Positions 44,337 to 53,355 of a stretch of DNA of 64,000 nucleotides are shown one piece after another. How positions within the stretch are numbered: the stretch's first letter is position 1; every line of letters starts with the position of its first letter. The notes beneath the pieces are model-generated. The model was not told the origin of the DNA. It searched no databases and was given only the letters and a program-made list of their open reading frames with translations. Source of the stretch: CALABS01 sp050260775 (lineage in GTDB: Bacteria; Pseudomonadota; Alphaproteobacteria; Rhodospirillales; Magnetospirillaceae); NCBI GenBank assembly GCA_050260775.1, contig JBLNCP010000040.1, positions 39,663-103,662 of the forward strand, read 5' to 3'. Position numbers and translations under genes: made by a program.

Positions 44337-45700
44337 GATGGCCGCTCCGCCGCCAGTTCGTAGCGCTTGAGCTTGCGCCACAGCGAGACGCGGTCGATGC
44401 CGAGGATGCGCGCCGCCACCGTCTGGTTGCCGTTCGCCTCGGCCAGGACCCAGCGGATGTATTCCTTCTCCTGCTCCTCGAGCGACGGCAGCCGCCCGTC
44501 CACCTTGGGCCGCCGGACCGGGGGACGGGAACTGCCCGTCCGCATCGCCTCGGGCAGGTCGGCGAGCGCGACAATGTCGCCGGAACACAGCGCCACGGCG
44601 CGCTCGACCGCATTGCGCAGCTGGCGCACGTTGCCGGGATACTCGCACGCCTCCAGCGCCGCCAACGCTTCGGGCGCCACCGCGCCCACCGGCTTGCCCA
44701 TCAGCGCCGAGAACTGCCGCAGGAAATGCTCGACCAGCAGGGGCACGTCGCCCCGACGCCGCGCCAGCGGCGGCACGTGGACGTGCACGACGTTGAGGCG
44801 GAAGTAGAGGTCGCTGCGGAACCGGCCCGACGCCACCGCCTCGTCGAGATCGCGGTTGGTGGCGGCGGCGAAGCGCACGTCGACCTTGACCGTGGCCGTG
44901 CCGCCGACGCGGATGAGCTCGCGCTCCTGCACGACCCGCAGCAGCTTGACCTGCATGGCCGGCGACATCTCCGTCACCTCGTCGAGGAACAGGGTGCCGC
45001 CCTCGGCCATCTCGATCAGGCCCTTCTTCACCCCGGTGGCGCCGGTGTAGGCGCCGCGTTCGTGGCCGAACAGCTCGTTGGTGAGCAGGTCCTCGTTGAA
45101 CGCTCCGCAATTGACCGCCAGGAACGGGCCCTGGCTGCGCTGGGAATGGAGATGGAGGTAGCGGGCGAACAGTTCCTTGCCGGTGCCGCTTTCGCCGCTG
45201 ATCAGCACCGAGCAATCGGTGGCGGCAACCTGGCGGGCCAGTTCCAGCAGCCGGGTCATCTCGGGATCGCGGGTGACGATGGTCACCTGCCCCGCCCCCG
45301 GCCTGGACGCGGCCGCGTCGCGCTTCTGGCGCACCTTCTCGACCGCGTCGGCGACGATGTCGCGCACCTCGTCGATGCGGAAGGGCTTGGCCACATACTG
45401 GAAGGCGCCGCGCTTGACCGCCTCCACCGCCGAAGCCAGCGTGGCGAAGCCGGTGATCACCACCACCTCGGCCTCGGGGCGGCGCTGGCGGCAGCGGCGC
45501 AGCACCTCCATGCCGTCCAGGCGCTCCATCTTGAGGTCGGTGAGGACGACGTCGAACGGCATGCGCTCCATCAGCGCCACCGCCTGCTGGCCGTCGCATG
45601 CGGTCATGACCTCGTACCCTTCCTTCGACAGGACGTGGTCGAGGTTCTTGACGGCAATCGGCTCGTCGTCCACCACCAGGATGCGGGCCCGCGCGCTCAT
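44333..45700 (-). CDS. NtrC-family sigma-54-dependent response regulator
   Basis: A 455-residue regulator: receiver domain (phospho-Asp55 in VVLTDLK), AAA+ domain with Walker A GESGTGKE and the GAYTGA loop that contacts sigma-54, and a Fis-type helix-turn-helix (NQTVAARILGIDRVSLWRKLKRY). It activates sigma-54 promoters when phosphorylated. The TauE operon upstream has such a promoter and repeated upstream sites (47305-47479), so it is the likely target. It ends in a 4-bp overlap with the kinase gene. Confidence 0.92.
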   Translation of the reverse strand: MSARARILVVDDEPIAVKNLDHVLSKEGYEVMTACDGQQAVALMERMPFDVVLTDLKMERLDGMEVLRRCRQRRPEAEVVVITGFATLASAVEAVKRGAFQYVAKPFRIDEVRDIVADAVEKVRQKRDAAASRPGAGQVTIVTRDPEMTRLLELARQVAATDCSVLISGESGTGKELFARYLHLHSQRSQGPFLAVNCGAFNEDLLTNELFGHERGAYTGATGVKKGLIEMAEGGTLFLDEVTEMSPAMQVKLLRVVQERELIRVGGTATVKVDVRFAAATNRDLDEAVASGRFRSDLYFRLNVVHVHVPPLARRRGDVPLLVEHFLRQFSALMGKPVGAVAPEALAALEACEYPGNVRQLRNAVERAVALCSGDIVALADLPEAMRTGSSRPPVRRPKVDGRLPSLEEQEKEYIRWVLAEANGNQTVAARILGIDRVSLWRKLKRYELAAERPS

Positions 45701-45883
45701 GCGTTTCCTTGCGCCGACAAGTATTGCTGCGCCTGCACACGAACAATGGCAGGACGCGTCAATGCTTATATTCGGCGCCTACAATATAATGACGGGCGGA
45801 TGCTTGTCTCTACTGAAAGAGGATGCGGGGGAATGGGCGGCGGCCACCTTGGGTTCCGTCCGCCGCCCACCGACCCGGGCCGC

Positions 45884-46948
45884 CTATTCGCCGGCGGCGA
45901 GCGCCACCTGGCGATTATGCTCGGCCATGCCGGCCAACAGCGCCCTCACCACAATGACGGCACCGACCACCAGGGCAGCGACCATCACCCAGAAGCTGAT
46001 GGACTTGAGCAGGGCCATGGTGGCGGGCTCCATGGCCGGCAGCATGCCGAGCTGCGACATGTACACCGGCACCACGAAGCCGCGGCTGACCAGCACCATC
46101 AGCATGATGACGCCCATCACCATCTTGATCATGTACGGCTTGACGTAGGTGGTGCCGATGGCGCCGACCTGGATGCCGAACAGCGAACCGGCCAGGATGA
46201 TCATGGCAAGGCGGATGTCGACGAAGCCGGCCCACGCGAACTTGATGGTGCCGCCCAGGCCCATGACGAAGGCGATCACCAGTTCGGTGGCCGAAGCCAT
46301 GAGGCCGGGCACGCCCAGCACGTACATCATCGACGGCACGCCGATGAAGCCGCCGACGGCGATGGTGGCGGCAAGCAGGCCGGTGCAGAAGCCCATGGGG
46401 ATGGTGATCAGGAACGACACCCGGCACTTGATGCTGGGGAAGTAGACCATGGTGCCCGGGATGTTGAGCGAGCGGGCCCAGCGGATCAGCGCGTTGTCGG
46501 CCACGTCGTTGTGGTCGCCCCCCCGGTAGGCCTTCAAGGCGTCGCGCATGACGTAGGTGCCGACGATGGCCAGCACGACGACGAAGGCGGCGCTGACATA
46601 GAGATTGGAGCCCACCTCGCCGAAGCTCTCGCGGATCTTCTGCTGGAAGTCGGCGCCGACCAGGACGCCGGCCTCGGCCGAGCAGCCCATGATCAGGCCC
46701 AGCTTGACGTCGACCTGGCCGTACTTGGCGCGCTTCATGGCCCCGACCAGGGCCTTGGGGAACTTATGGCACATGTTGCTGGCCACGGCGACGATGCCGG
46801 GGACGCCCATGGTCATCATCGCCGGCGTCAGCACGAAGGCGCCGCCCGATCCGATGAAGCCACTGACCATGCCGCCGACGAAGCCGACCAGGAACAGGCC
46901 GGTGACGCCCCAGATGTCGAGCGCGATGAAATTGGACAAGGTTTCCAA
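45884..46948 (-). CDS. TauE/SafE-family membrane exporter
   Basis: A 354-residue membrane protein with about eight or nine helices. It has the TauE/SafE N-terminal GFVGGMVSGFIGSGGAFVLTPAM (first block) and a second, related block TIAVGGFIGVPSMMYVLGVPG. Such proteins move sulfite, sulfoacetate or other sulfur-containing anions. A 94-residue partner gene lies directly upstream. A sigma-54 promoter drives the pair. The substrate is unknown. Confidence 0.88.
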   Translation of the reverse strand: METLSNFIALDIWGVTGLFLVGFVGGMVSGFIGSGGAFVLTPAMMTMGVPGIVAVASNMCHKFPKALVGAMKRAKYGQVDVKLGLIMGCSAEAGVLVGADFQQKIRESFGEVGSNLYVSAAFVVVLAIVGTYVMRDALKAYRGGDHNDVADNALIRWARSLNIPGTMVYFPSIKCRVSFLITIPMGFCTGLLAATIAVGGFIGVPSMMYVLGVPGLMASATELVIAFVMGLGGTIKFAWAGFVDIRLAMIILAGSLFGIQVGAIGTTYVKPYMIKMVMGVIMLMVLVSRGFVVPVYMSQLGMLPAMEPATMALLKSISFWVMVAALVVGAVIVVRALLAGMAEHNRQVALAAGE

Positions 46949-46984
46949 GATGTGTCCTCCCTCGTGGTCCGCTCTTGCGGCGGC

Positions 46985-47269
46985 CTATTTCTTGGCCTTG
47001 AGGCCCAAAGCGTTCCACAGCATCCCGGTGAAGGCGCCGTGGGCAAACGAGAAGGTGAAGGCGATGGCGACCGGGTAGATGAAGTTCCAGCGGCCCGCCA
47101 CCGAGATGCTCAGGACCTCGTCCTGCCACTGGAACAGCGCGCCGTAGAGCAGGAACACGGTCAGGCCCAGCGCGTAGACCACCACCGGATTGGTGGTATC
47201 GCCCTTGGCGGCGGTGTCGTCCGCGGCCAGGGCGGAGGTCTCGGTAAAAGAAGTCACATGGTCGGTCAT
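46985..47269 (-). CDS. Small two-helix membrane protein upstream of TauE
   Basis: A 94-residue protein with a charged first 25 residues and two hydrophobic segments (VVVYALGLTVFLLYGALF and a Phe-rich NFIYPVAIAFTFSFAHGAF). It is not recognised beyond its layout. It is first in the sigma-54 operon, 36 bp before the exporter gene, and may be an accessory subunit. The ATG at 47269 is preferred; an upstream ATG at 47302 would lie ahead of the predicted start site. Confidence 0.65.
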   Translation of the reverse strand: MTDHVTSFTETSALAADDTAAKGDTTNPVVVYALGLTVFLLYGALFQWQDEVLSISVAGRWNFIYPVAIAFTFSFAHGAFTGMLWNALGLKAKK

Positions 47270-47304
47270 GTCGACGATCCCTCTGGTTCGAGTGATCGTC
47301 ACAT

Positions 47305-47320
47305 CGCAGAAACCGTGCCA
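47305..47320 (-). promoter_or_regulatory. Sigma-54 promoter of the TauE operon
   Basis: The minus strand reads TGGCACGGTTTCTGCG, matching the sigma-54 consensus TGGCACG-N4-TTGCA with a proper GG-N10-GC spacing. The start site should be near 47294, 25 bp before the ATG at 47269. Confidence 0.8.
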
Positions 47321-47376
47321 CTTATTAGAATTGAGGAATATGGCGGGTTGGCGCGCTCACGGGCGCCGCCGCACCA

Positions 47377-47479
47377 TTGCAAATCGCAACTGACCACCCC
47401 TGCATGGCGCCGGACACCCCGCAGCGATTGGAGAACGGGGCAACGTTGCAAAGTGCAGCCCGAGTGTTGCATCCCGCAG
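47377..47479. promoter_or_regulatory. Three TTGC-N5-GCAA-type upstream activator sites
   Basis: Perfect TTGC-AAATC-GCAA (47377-47389) and near-perfect TTGC-AAAGT-GCAG (47446-47458) and TTGC-ATCCC-GCAG (47467-47479) lie 77, 146 and 167 bp upstream of the -12 GC of the sigma-54 promoter. The last two are 21 bp apart, two helical turns. These are typical enhancer positions for an NtrC-type activator. Confidence 0.6.
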
Positions 47480-47481
47480 CA

Positions 47482-50358
47482 TCACCCGTGCGCCTCGGCC
47501 CCCTTCTCTCTCGCCTCGGAAATCGCCATGACCAGGTCGCCCGCGGCCACCGGCTTGTTGAGCACCAGCGAGCAGCCGCCGTTGCGCGCCGCCTCCACCA
47601 GCTCCGGGGTGGTGTCGCCGGTCAGGATGATCGCCGGGATGTGCGGCGAGATGGAGCTGCGGATCTCGGCGATCGCGTCCAGCCCGGTCTGGCCGCCCTT
47701 CAGCCGGTAATCGGCGACCACCACGTCGGGATGCAGGCCGTGCAGATTGCGCACCGCGTCGGCCAGGTTCTCACCGCCCACCGTCTCGAACCCCTCGATG
47801 TCCAATACGGTCAGCAGCCCGGCCAGCACCTCGGGCTGGTCCTCGATCACCATCACCGTGCCCCGATTGATGCCCGCCTGGACCGCCTTCGCCTGCGGCA
47901 ACGCCTGTCGCGCGCGAGGGACCTCGACCGAGAACACCGATCCTCGTCCCACCGTCGAATGGACCGTGACGGTGTGCCCCAGCAGGTGGGCCAGCCGTCG
48001 CACGATCGCGAGGCCCAGCCCCAATCCGAGGCGGCGGTCCCGCTGCGGATTGCCGACCTGGAAAAACTCCTCCCAGATATGGTGCAGGCGCGTCGACGGG
48101 ATGCCGATGCCGGTGTCCCACACCTGGATCAGGAGGTTGCTGCCGTGGTGGCGACAGCCGATCACCACCTTGCCGGTCTCGGTATAACGAAGCGCGTTCT
48201 CGGTCAGGTTCCTGAGGATGCGGGCGAGCAAGGCGGGGTCGGTGCGCGACCACGCGCTCGTCGGGACGACCCGCAGGTCGAGGTCCTTGGTCGCGAAGCG
48301 CGGCGCGTACTCCTCGCGGATCTGCTCCAGGATGGGGGCCAGGGGGATGTCGGCGATCTTGGGCTCCACCCCGCCGACGTCGAGCTTCGAAATATCGAGC
48401 AATCCGTCGAGGATGAACTTGAGGGCCTCGGTGGAGTTGCGCAGATTGCGCACCACCTTGGCCGGCCGCTCCCCCTTCACCGTGGCCGCCAGCGCGTCGA
48501 TCAGGAAGAACATGGATTGCACCGGTTGGCGCAGATCATGGCTGGCGGCGGCGAGGAAGCGCGACTTGGCGGCGTTGGCGCGGTCGGCCTCACGCCGGGC
48601 TTCCTCGAGTCCGGTGACGTCCTCGTTCACCACCACCGCGCCGATGATGCGCCCGTCGTCGGCCCTCAGAGGAATGGCCGAGTTCAGGATGGTCTTTCGC
48701 GATCCGTCGAAGGTTTGAATCATCAGTTTCTGGGCCAAGATTTTTTCCCCACGCAGAAATGCCCGGGTACCCGCCCATTTTTCGATGGTCATCGGTTCAC
48801 CGGTCTCGGCATCCCACGCCCGGTATTGCCCAAAATCCTCGACCCCCACATAGCGGGCGCCGCCCCAGATGGCGATCCCGGCGTCATTGCCGAGGACGAT
48901 CCTGCCGGTTGAATCGAGGACCCATATCCCCACGGGCAGCAATTCGGCGACCTTCTTGAAAAGGATCTGGAAATGGGCGGACCGCTCGGCCATCGCCTTG
49001 GCTTCGGTGATGTCGCGGAAGAACACCGTCAGCTTGCCCTCGCGAGGAAACGCCCTGATTGCCAGCCACTTACTGGTCACGGTCCGATGTTCAAACTCGA
49101 CCGCGACCCTGTCTGCCACGGCACGGCGCAGATTGTTCTCGGCGGCGGTGCCGATCAGGGCGGGAAAGGCCTCCCAGATCGAGGCACCCTTGACCGGGGC
49201 CTTTTCCTCGAGAAGACGCGATGCATTGGCGTTGAGGTAGGTGAACCTCCAGTCGGGGTCCAATTCGACGACGCTGTCCGTCGTGCTTTCCAGGATGTTG
49301 GACAGTTTGCCGGCGACCGCAGAAATCTGTTCCAATGCCAGCCCCAGATCGCGTTCCCGCGTCTCGATCATCATCGCCATCTCGTCGAAGCAGGCGCCCA
49401 GTTCCTGCAGTTCGCTGGTGGAGGTCCTCAGGCGGGCCCGGGCCTCCATGTGGCCCAGCCTCAGCCGCCTGGCGGCGTGAAGCAGGGAGGCGATGGGTTC
49501 GAGCAGGAGCCGTCTGCTGCCGAAGAGGGCAACGAACAGGGCGATGGTCAACACGGTTGCCGCGACGATGGAGCTACGGATGCCGATTTCGTTGATCGGC
49601 GCATAAACAAGCCGTTCTTCGACCGCTACGTCGACGAACAGGCCGGGGCTTTCGCCCAGAAGCGGGCCGAACGCGTGCAGGCGTGGCACGCCGTCCAGCC
49701 CCTCCAACCGAACGAGCGTGCGGCCGCCGGCCTTAAGGAGGGGCAAGAACCACGCCGGAACGTCCCTGCCGCTCCACAGCTTGCTATCCGGCACCCGAAA
49801 CAGGACTTGCCCACGGCCATCGGCAAGCCAGACCGCGGTATTCGCCGGGGGGGACAGGGAGGCGAGATAGTCTTCCAACCAATCCGGCCGAAGCGCGATC
49901 CCGATGCGGTCCCCTCCCGGCAGCGTCGACTCCACCGTCAGCAGCATCCCCACCTCGGCCATGAGCACGACGGCCGGCTTGCCGGGAGCCGGGGTGGCCG
50001 CGGTCGGGTCGAGTTTGCGCCCCACCCATGATTGGTCGTTGGCGCAAGCGATGCGGCCATCGGGATGCGCCACGTACAGGATCTTGCTGCGGGGAAGATG
50101 GGCGGAGAGCTCAGGAATGTCGGCACAGACGGTCACCTGGGACCGCCGTGCTTCGGTGGCCGTCGCCGCCACCATCTGGGCCATGCCCTCCATCAGGCGG
50201 GCCTGCTCGGCACGGATATTGTCGAGGACGCGAAGGGTGCGGGTCTCGATGTCCCCGGCCAGAACCGCCCGCATGTCGAGAATGTTGACCACCAGCAAGG
50301 CGGCGAGAGGCAGGAAGGACAACAGGACAAGGAAGGTGAGACGCGTCCGTATCGACAT
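47482..50358 (-). CDS. Hybrid sensor histidine kinase with PAS domains and receiver
   Basis: A 958-residue protein. Order: N-terminal helix (7-28), periplasmic sensor (about 30-255), second helix (about 260-282), HAMP, two PAS domains (about 350-590), HisKA with AAASHDLRQPVQS, HATPase_c with LTENALRYT and GLGLAIVRRL, and a C-terminal receiver (phospho-Asp in VVVADYRLKGG). The SHDLRQP box is typical of NahK/RpfC-like hybrids. The phosphotransfer partner is not in the window. It lies upstream of the TauE operon on the same strand. Confidence 0.88.
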   Translation of the reverse strand: MSIRTRLTFLVLLSFLPLAALLVVNILDMRAVLAGDIETRTLRVLDNIRAEQARLMEGMAQMVAATATEARRSQVTVCADIPELSAHLPRSKILYVAHPDGRIACANDQSWVGRKLDPTAATPAPGKPAVVLMAEVGMLLTVESTLPGGDRIGIALRPDWLEDYLASLSPPANTAVWLADGRGQVLFRVPDSKLWSGRDVPAWFLPLLKAGGRTLVRLEGLDGVPRLHAFGPLLGESPGLFVDVAVEERLVYAPINEIGIRSSIVAATVLTIALFVALFGSRRLLLEPIASLLHAARRLRLGHMEARARLRTSTSELQELGACFDEMAMMIETRERDLGLALEQISAVAGKLSNILESTTDSVVELDPDWRFTYLNANASRLLEEKAPVKGASIWEAFPALIGTAAENNLRRAVADRVAVEFEHRTVTSKWLAIRAFPREGKLTVFFRDITEAKAMAERSAHFQILFKKVAELLPVGIWVLDSTGRIVLGNDAGIAIWGGARYVGVEDFGQYRAWDAETGEPMTIEKWAGTRAFLRGEKILAQKLMIQTFDGSRKTILNSAIPLRADDGRIIGAVVVNEDVTGLEEARREADRANAAKSRFLAAASHDLRQPVQSMFFLIDALAATVKGERPAKVVRNLRNSTEALKFILDGLLDISKLDVGGVEPKIADIPLAPILEQIREEYAPRFATKDLDLRVVPTSAWSRTDPALLARILRNLTENALRYTETGKVVIGCRHHGSNLLIQVWDTGIGIPSTRLHHIWEEFFQVGNPQRDRRLGLGLGLAIVRRLAHLLGHTVTVHSTVGRGSVFSVEVPRARQALPQAKAVQAGINRGTVMVIEDQPEVLAGLLTVLDIEGFETVGGENLADAVRNLHGLHPDVVVADYRLKGGQTGLDAIAEIRSSISPHIPAIILTGDTTPELVEAARNGGCSLVLNKPVAAGDLVMAISEAREKGAEAHG

Positions 50359-50580
50359 CTAAGGTTGAAGCTCCGACCAGCAGTGACAGCCGTCAGGTGG
50401 ATGTCGCCCCCCCCCTCGTCAACAAAACCTGTGCTTTACTAGCTTTCCGCGCGCCGGGGCCTTCAACTTTCGTCCCTGCACGCGTCTATCGCCGCAGAGG
50501 ACCCAGATATCGCGCGACAAGCACCAAGACAGCGGCGATAATCCGTGCTTCGGTTTCCTTGATCGAGATCCGTCGCGGTC

Positions 50581-53226
50581 ATGTCCATCATCGGCCTTTC
50601 CCGTCTGTTCTCCCCCCGGTCGGTCGCCGTCATCGGTGCCTCGAACCGCCAGCGCTCGTTCGGCAACGTGGTCATCCGCAACCTGCTGGAAGGCAACTTC
50701 CCCGGACCGATCCTGCCGGTGACCCCCCGCCACCAGGCCGTCGCGGGCGTGCTCGCCTACCCCGGCATCGCCGACCTGCCGCTGGTGCCCGACCTGGCGG
50801 TGCTGTGTACGCGGGGAGAACTGGTGCCCGAGCAGCTTGACCAGCTGGGCCGCCGGGGAGTCGGCGCCGCCATCGTCGCGGCGCTCGACGTGGAACGCGA
50901 CGCCATGCTGGCCGCCGCCCGTCCCCACGGCCTCAGGGTCCTCGGCGCCGGCAGCCTGGGTCTGCTGGCGCCGCGCGCCCGCCTGAACGCGAGCTTCGCC
51001 CATCTCTCCGCCCTGCCGGGACGCATCGCCTTCGTCTCGCAATCCGGGGCGCTGTGCACCGCCGTGCTCGACTGGGCGCGGCCGCGCGGCATCGGCTTTT
51101 CCTACTTCGTGTCGCTGGGCGGCTGCGCCGACGTGGATTTCGGCGACATGATGGACTTTCTCGCCAACGACGCAGACACCAAGGCGATCCTACTCTACGT
51201 CGAGTCCATCGCCGAGCGTCGCGACTTCATGCCCGCCGCCCGCGCTGCCGCCCGCAACAAGCCGCTGGTGCTGATCAAGGCGGGCCGCGACGGCGGCGGA
51301 CAGATCGGCCCCTTCCTGTCCGAGGCGCTGGCGGGCCCCGACGATGTCTTCGACGCCGCCGCGCGGCGCGCCGGTGCGCTGCGGGTGCAGACCATCGACG
51401 AATTGTTCAGCGCCGTCGAGACGCTGGCCCGCTCCAAGCCTGCCAAGGGGGAACGCCTGGCGATCCTCGCCAATGGCGGCGGCACCGCCATGATGGCGGT
51501 GGACGAACTCAATTCCGCCGAGGGCGGCGAGGTCGCCGCGCTGTCGGACGAGACGCTGGCCAAGCTCGCCCCCCTGCTGCCCAAGGGCTGGGCCCCGCGC
51601 AACCCGGTCGATCTCGGCATCGCCGCGCCCGGCCGCAGCTATGCCGAGGCCCTCAAGGTTCTTGCCGAGGCGCCGGAGGTCGACGCCGTCATGGTCATCC
51701 ACGCCCCCAACGCCATGGCCGACGGCATGGAGGTGGCACAGGCGGTGATCGACGCGCAGAAGACCTATCGCGGGTCGCTGGTCACCTGCTGGATCGGCGA
51801 GGCGGCGGCGGCGCCGGCCCGGCGCTTGCTGGCGGAAGCGGGGCTTCCGGCCTTCGCCACCATCGGCAGCGCCATCGGCGGCTTCCGGCACCTGGTGCAC
51901 TACCGGCGCAACCAGGACATGCTGCTGGAGACCCCGCCCTCGGATTCGGCGGACTTCCGGCCGGCGGCCGACGAGGCGCGGTCCATCGTCGCCCGCGGAC
52001 TGGCCAATCCGGAAGGATGCCTGGGCGACCCCGACGCCCGCCGGCTGCTGGCCGCCTACGGCATCCCGGTGGTCGAGACCACGCTGGCCGCCTCGGGCGA
52101 GGATGCCGCCCGCGAGGCCGAGCGGGTCGGCTTCCCGGTGGCGCTGACCGTGTCCTCCAACGACCTGCCACGCAAATGGGACGTGGGCGCCGTCGCCCTC
52201 AACCTGGAAAGCGCCGACGCCGTCCGCGCCGCCTCGGTCGGCATCCTCAAGCGCGTGCAGGAGCACCGCCCCGACGCCCGCATCGACGGCTTCGCGGTGC
52301 AGCGGATGGCGCTCCGGCCCAATGCCCGCCAGCTCATGATGGGCATCGCCTGCGACCCGCTGTTCGGCCCCGTGCTGGTGTTCGGCGAAGGCGGCCGCGC
52401 GGTCGAGGTCGTGCGCGACCACACCGCCGCCCTGCCCCCCCTGAACCTGCCGCTGGCGCAGCAGGTGATCGCGCGGACGCGCGTGTCGCGCCGCCTTGAC
52501 GCCCACGGGCTGCGCCCGGCCGCCAACCGCGACGCCATCGCGCTGGCCCTGGTGCGGCTGTCACGCCTGCTGGTCGACAACCCCGAGATCGTCGCCTGCG
52601 ACATCAACCCCCTGTTCGCCGACGAGCAGGGCGTGCTGGCGGTGGACGCCCGCATCCGGGTGGCGCCGGTGGAGGCCTCCGACAGCCGGCGCTTCTCGGT
52701 GATGTCCTATCCGGCCGAACTGGAAGAGCCGGCCACCCTGCATGACGGCAGCCGGGTGCTGCTGCGCCCGATCCGCCCCGAGGACGAGCCGTCGCACGGC
52801 GAACTGATCGCGCGGATGACGCCCCAGGACCTGCGCTACCGCTTCTTCGGCGCCGTTCGCCAGTTGCAGCACCACCAACTGGCCCGCCTGACCCAGATCG
52901 ACTACGACCGCGAGATGGCCTTCATCGCCACCCGCAGCGACCGCACCGGCGGCGCCGAGACCCTCGGCGTGGTCCGCACCGTCACCGACCCGGACAACCG
53001 CCGCGGCGAACTGGCGATCCTGGTGCGCTCCGACCTCAAGGGCACCGGGCTCGGTTCCATGCTGGTGGATAAGATCATCCGTTACCACAAAGCCCGCGGC
53101 ACCGGCGAGATCGGCGCCCAGGTCCTGGTCGAGAACGAAGCCATGCTCCGCCTCGCCGCCAAATGCGGCTTCACGCTCACCCGCGGCGACGAGCCCGAGG
53201 TAATGGAATGCGTGCTGAAGCTGTGA
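50581..53226 (+). CDS. Pat-like fusion of ADP-forming CoA-ligase domains and a GNAT acetyltransferase
   Basis: An 881-residue protein: CoA-binding domain (about 8-105, SPRSVAVIGASNRQRSFGNVV), succinyl-CoA ligase-like domain (to about 290), ATP-grasp part (about 470-690) and a GNAT domain (about 725-881; acetyl-CoA loop LKGTGLGSML). In ligase members the His of a SHTGALAG motif is phosphorylated; here the aligned position is Leu246 (FLSEALAG). So it is most likely a protein-lysine acetyltransferase like Salmonella Pat and not a ligase. It precedes the aromatic region and may acetylate acyl-CoA ligases such as the benzoate-CoA ligase. Confidence 0.85.
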   Translation: MSIIGLSRLFSPRSVAVIGASNRQRSFGNVVIRNLLEGNFPGPILPVTPRHQAVAGVLAYPGIADLPLVPDLAVLCTRGELVPEQLDQLGRRGVGAAIVAALDVERDAMLAAARPHGLRVLGAGSLGLLAPRARLNASFAHLSALPGRIAFVSQSGALCTAVLDWARPRGIGFSYFVSLGGCADVDFGDMMDFLANDADTKAILLYVESIAERRDFMPAARAAARNKPLVLIKAGRDGGGQIGPFLSEALAGPDDVFDAAARRAGALRVQTIDELFSAVETLARSKPAKGERLAILANGGGTAMMAVDELNSAEGGEVAALSDETLAKLAPLLPKGWAPRNPVDLGIAAPGRSYAEALKVLAEAPEVDAVMVIHAPNAMADGMEVAQAVIDAQKTYRGSLVTCWIGEAAAAPARRLLAEAGLPAFATIGSAIGGFRHLVHYRRNQDMLLETPPSDSADFRPAADEARSIVARGLANPEGCLGDPDARRLLAAYGIPVVETTLAASGEDAAREAERVGFPVALTVSSNDLPRKWDVGAVALNLESADAVRAASVGILKRVQEHRPDARIDGFAVQRMALRPNARQLMMGIACDPLFGPVLVFGEGGRAVEVVRDHTAALPPLNLPLAQQVIARTRVSRRLDAHGLRPAANRDAIALALVRLSRLLVDNPEIVACDINPLFADEQGVLAVDARIRVAPVEASDSRRFSVMSYPAELEEPATLHDGSRVLLRPIRPEDEPSHGELIARMTPQDLRYRFFGAVRQLQHHQLARLTQIDYDREMAFIATRSDRTGGAETLGVVRTVTDPDNRRGELAILVRSDLKGTGLGSMLVDKIIRYHKARGTGEIGAQVLVENEAMLRLAAKCGFTLTRGDEPEVMECVLKL

Positions 53227-53232
53227 GCCTGT

Positions 53233-53340
53233 TGTCATCCTGAGGAGCGCCCCCTTCCGGCGTCATCCTGAGGAGCGCAGCGACGAAGGATCTCGTACAC
53301 GGAAACAAATGAGGTCCCTCGCCTCCGCTCGGGACGACAC
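53233..53340. repeat. Dispersed intergenic repeat (TCATCCTGAGGAGCG type)
   Basis: The motif GTCATCCTGAGGAGCGC occurs twice (near 53234 and 53261). The second copy is followed by CAGCGACGAAGGATCT, then GAGGTCCCTCGCCTCCGC and GACGACAC. It lies tail-to-tail between the Pat-like gene and livF. Such units recur in alphaproteobacterial genomes. It differs from the repeats at 9929 and 12783. Confidence 0.55.
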
Positions 53341-53355
53341 GGTAGCCAATGGCCC

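Noticed and set aside
42927..45746. A 939-codon reading joining the histidine kinase to a frame across the NtrC-type regulator
   Set aside because: The first half is an off-frame shadow of the regulator; only the part after 44336 is the kinase. It is not a natural fusion.
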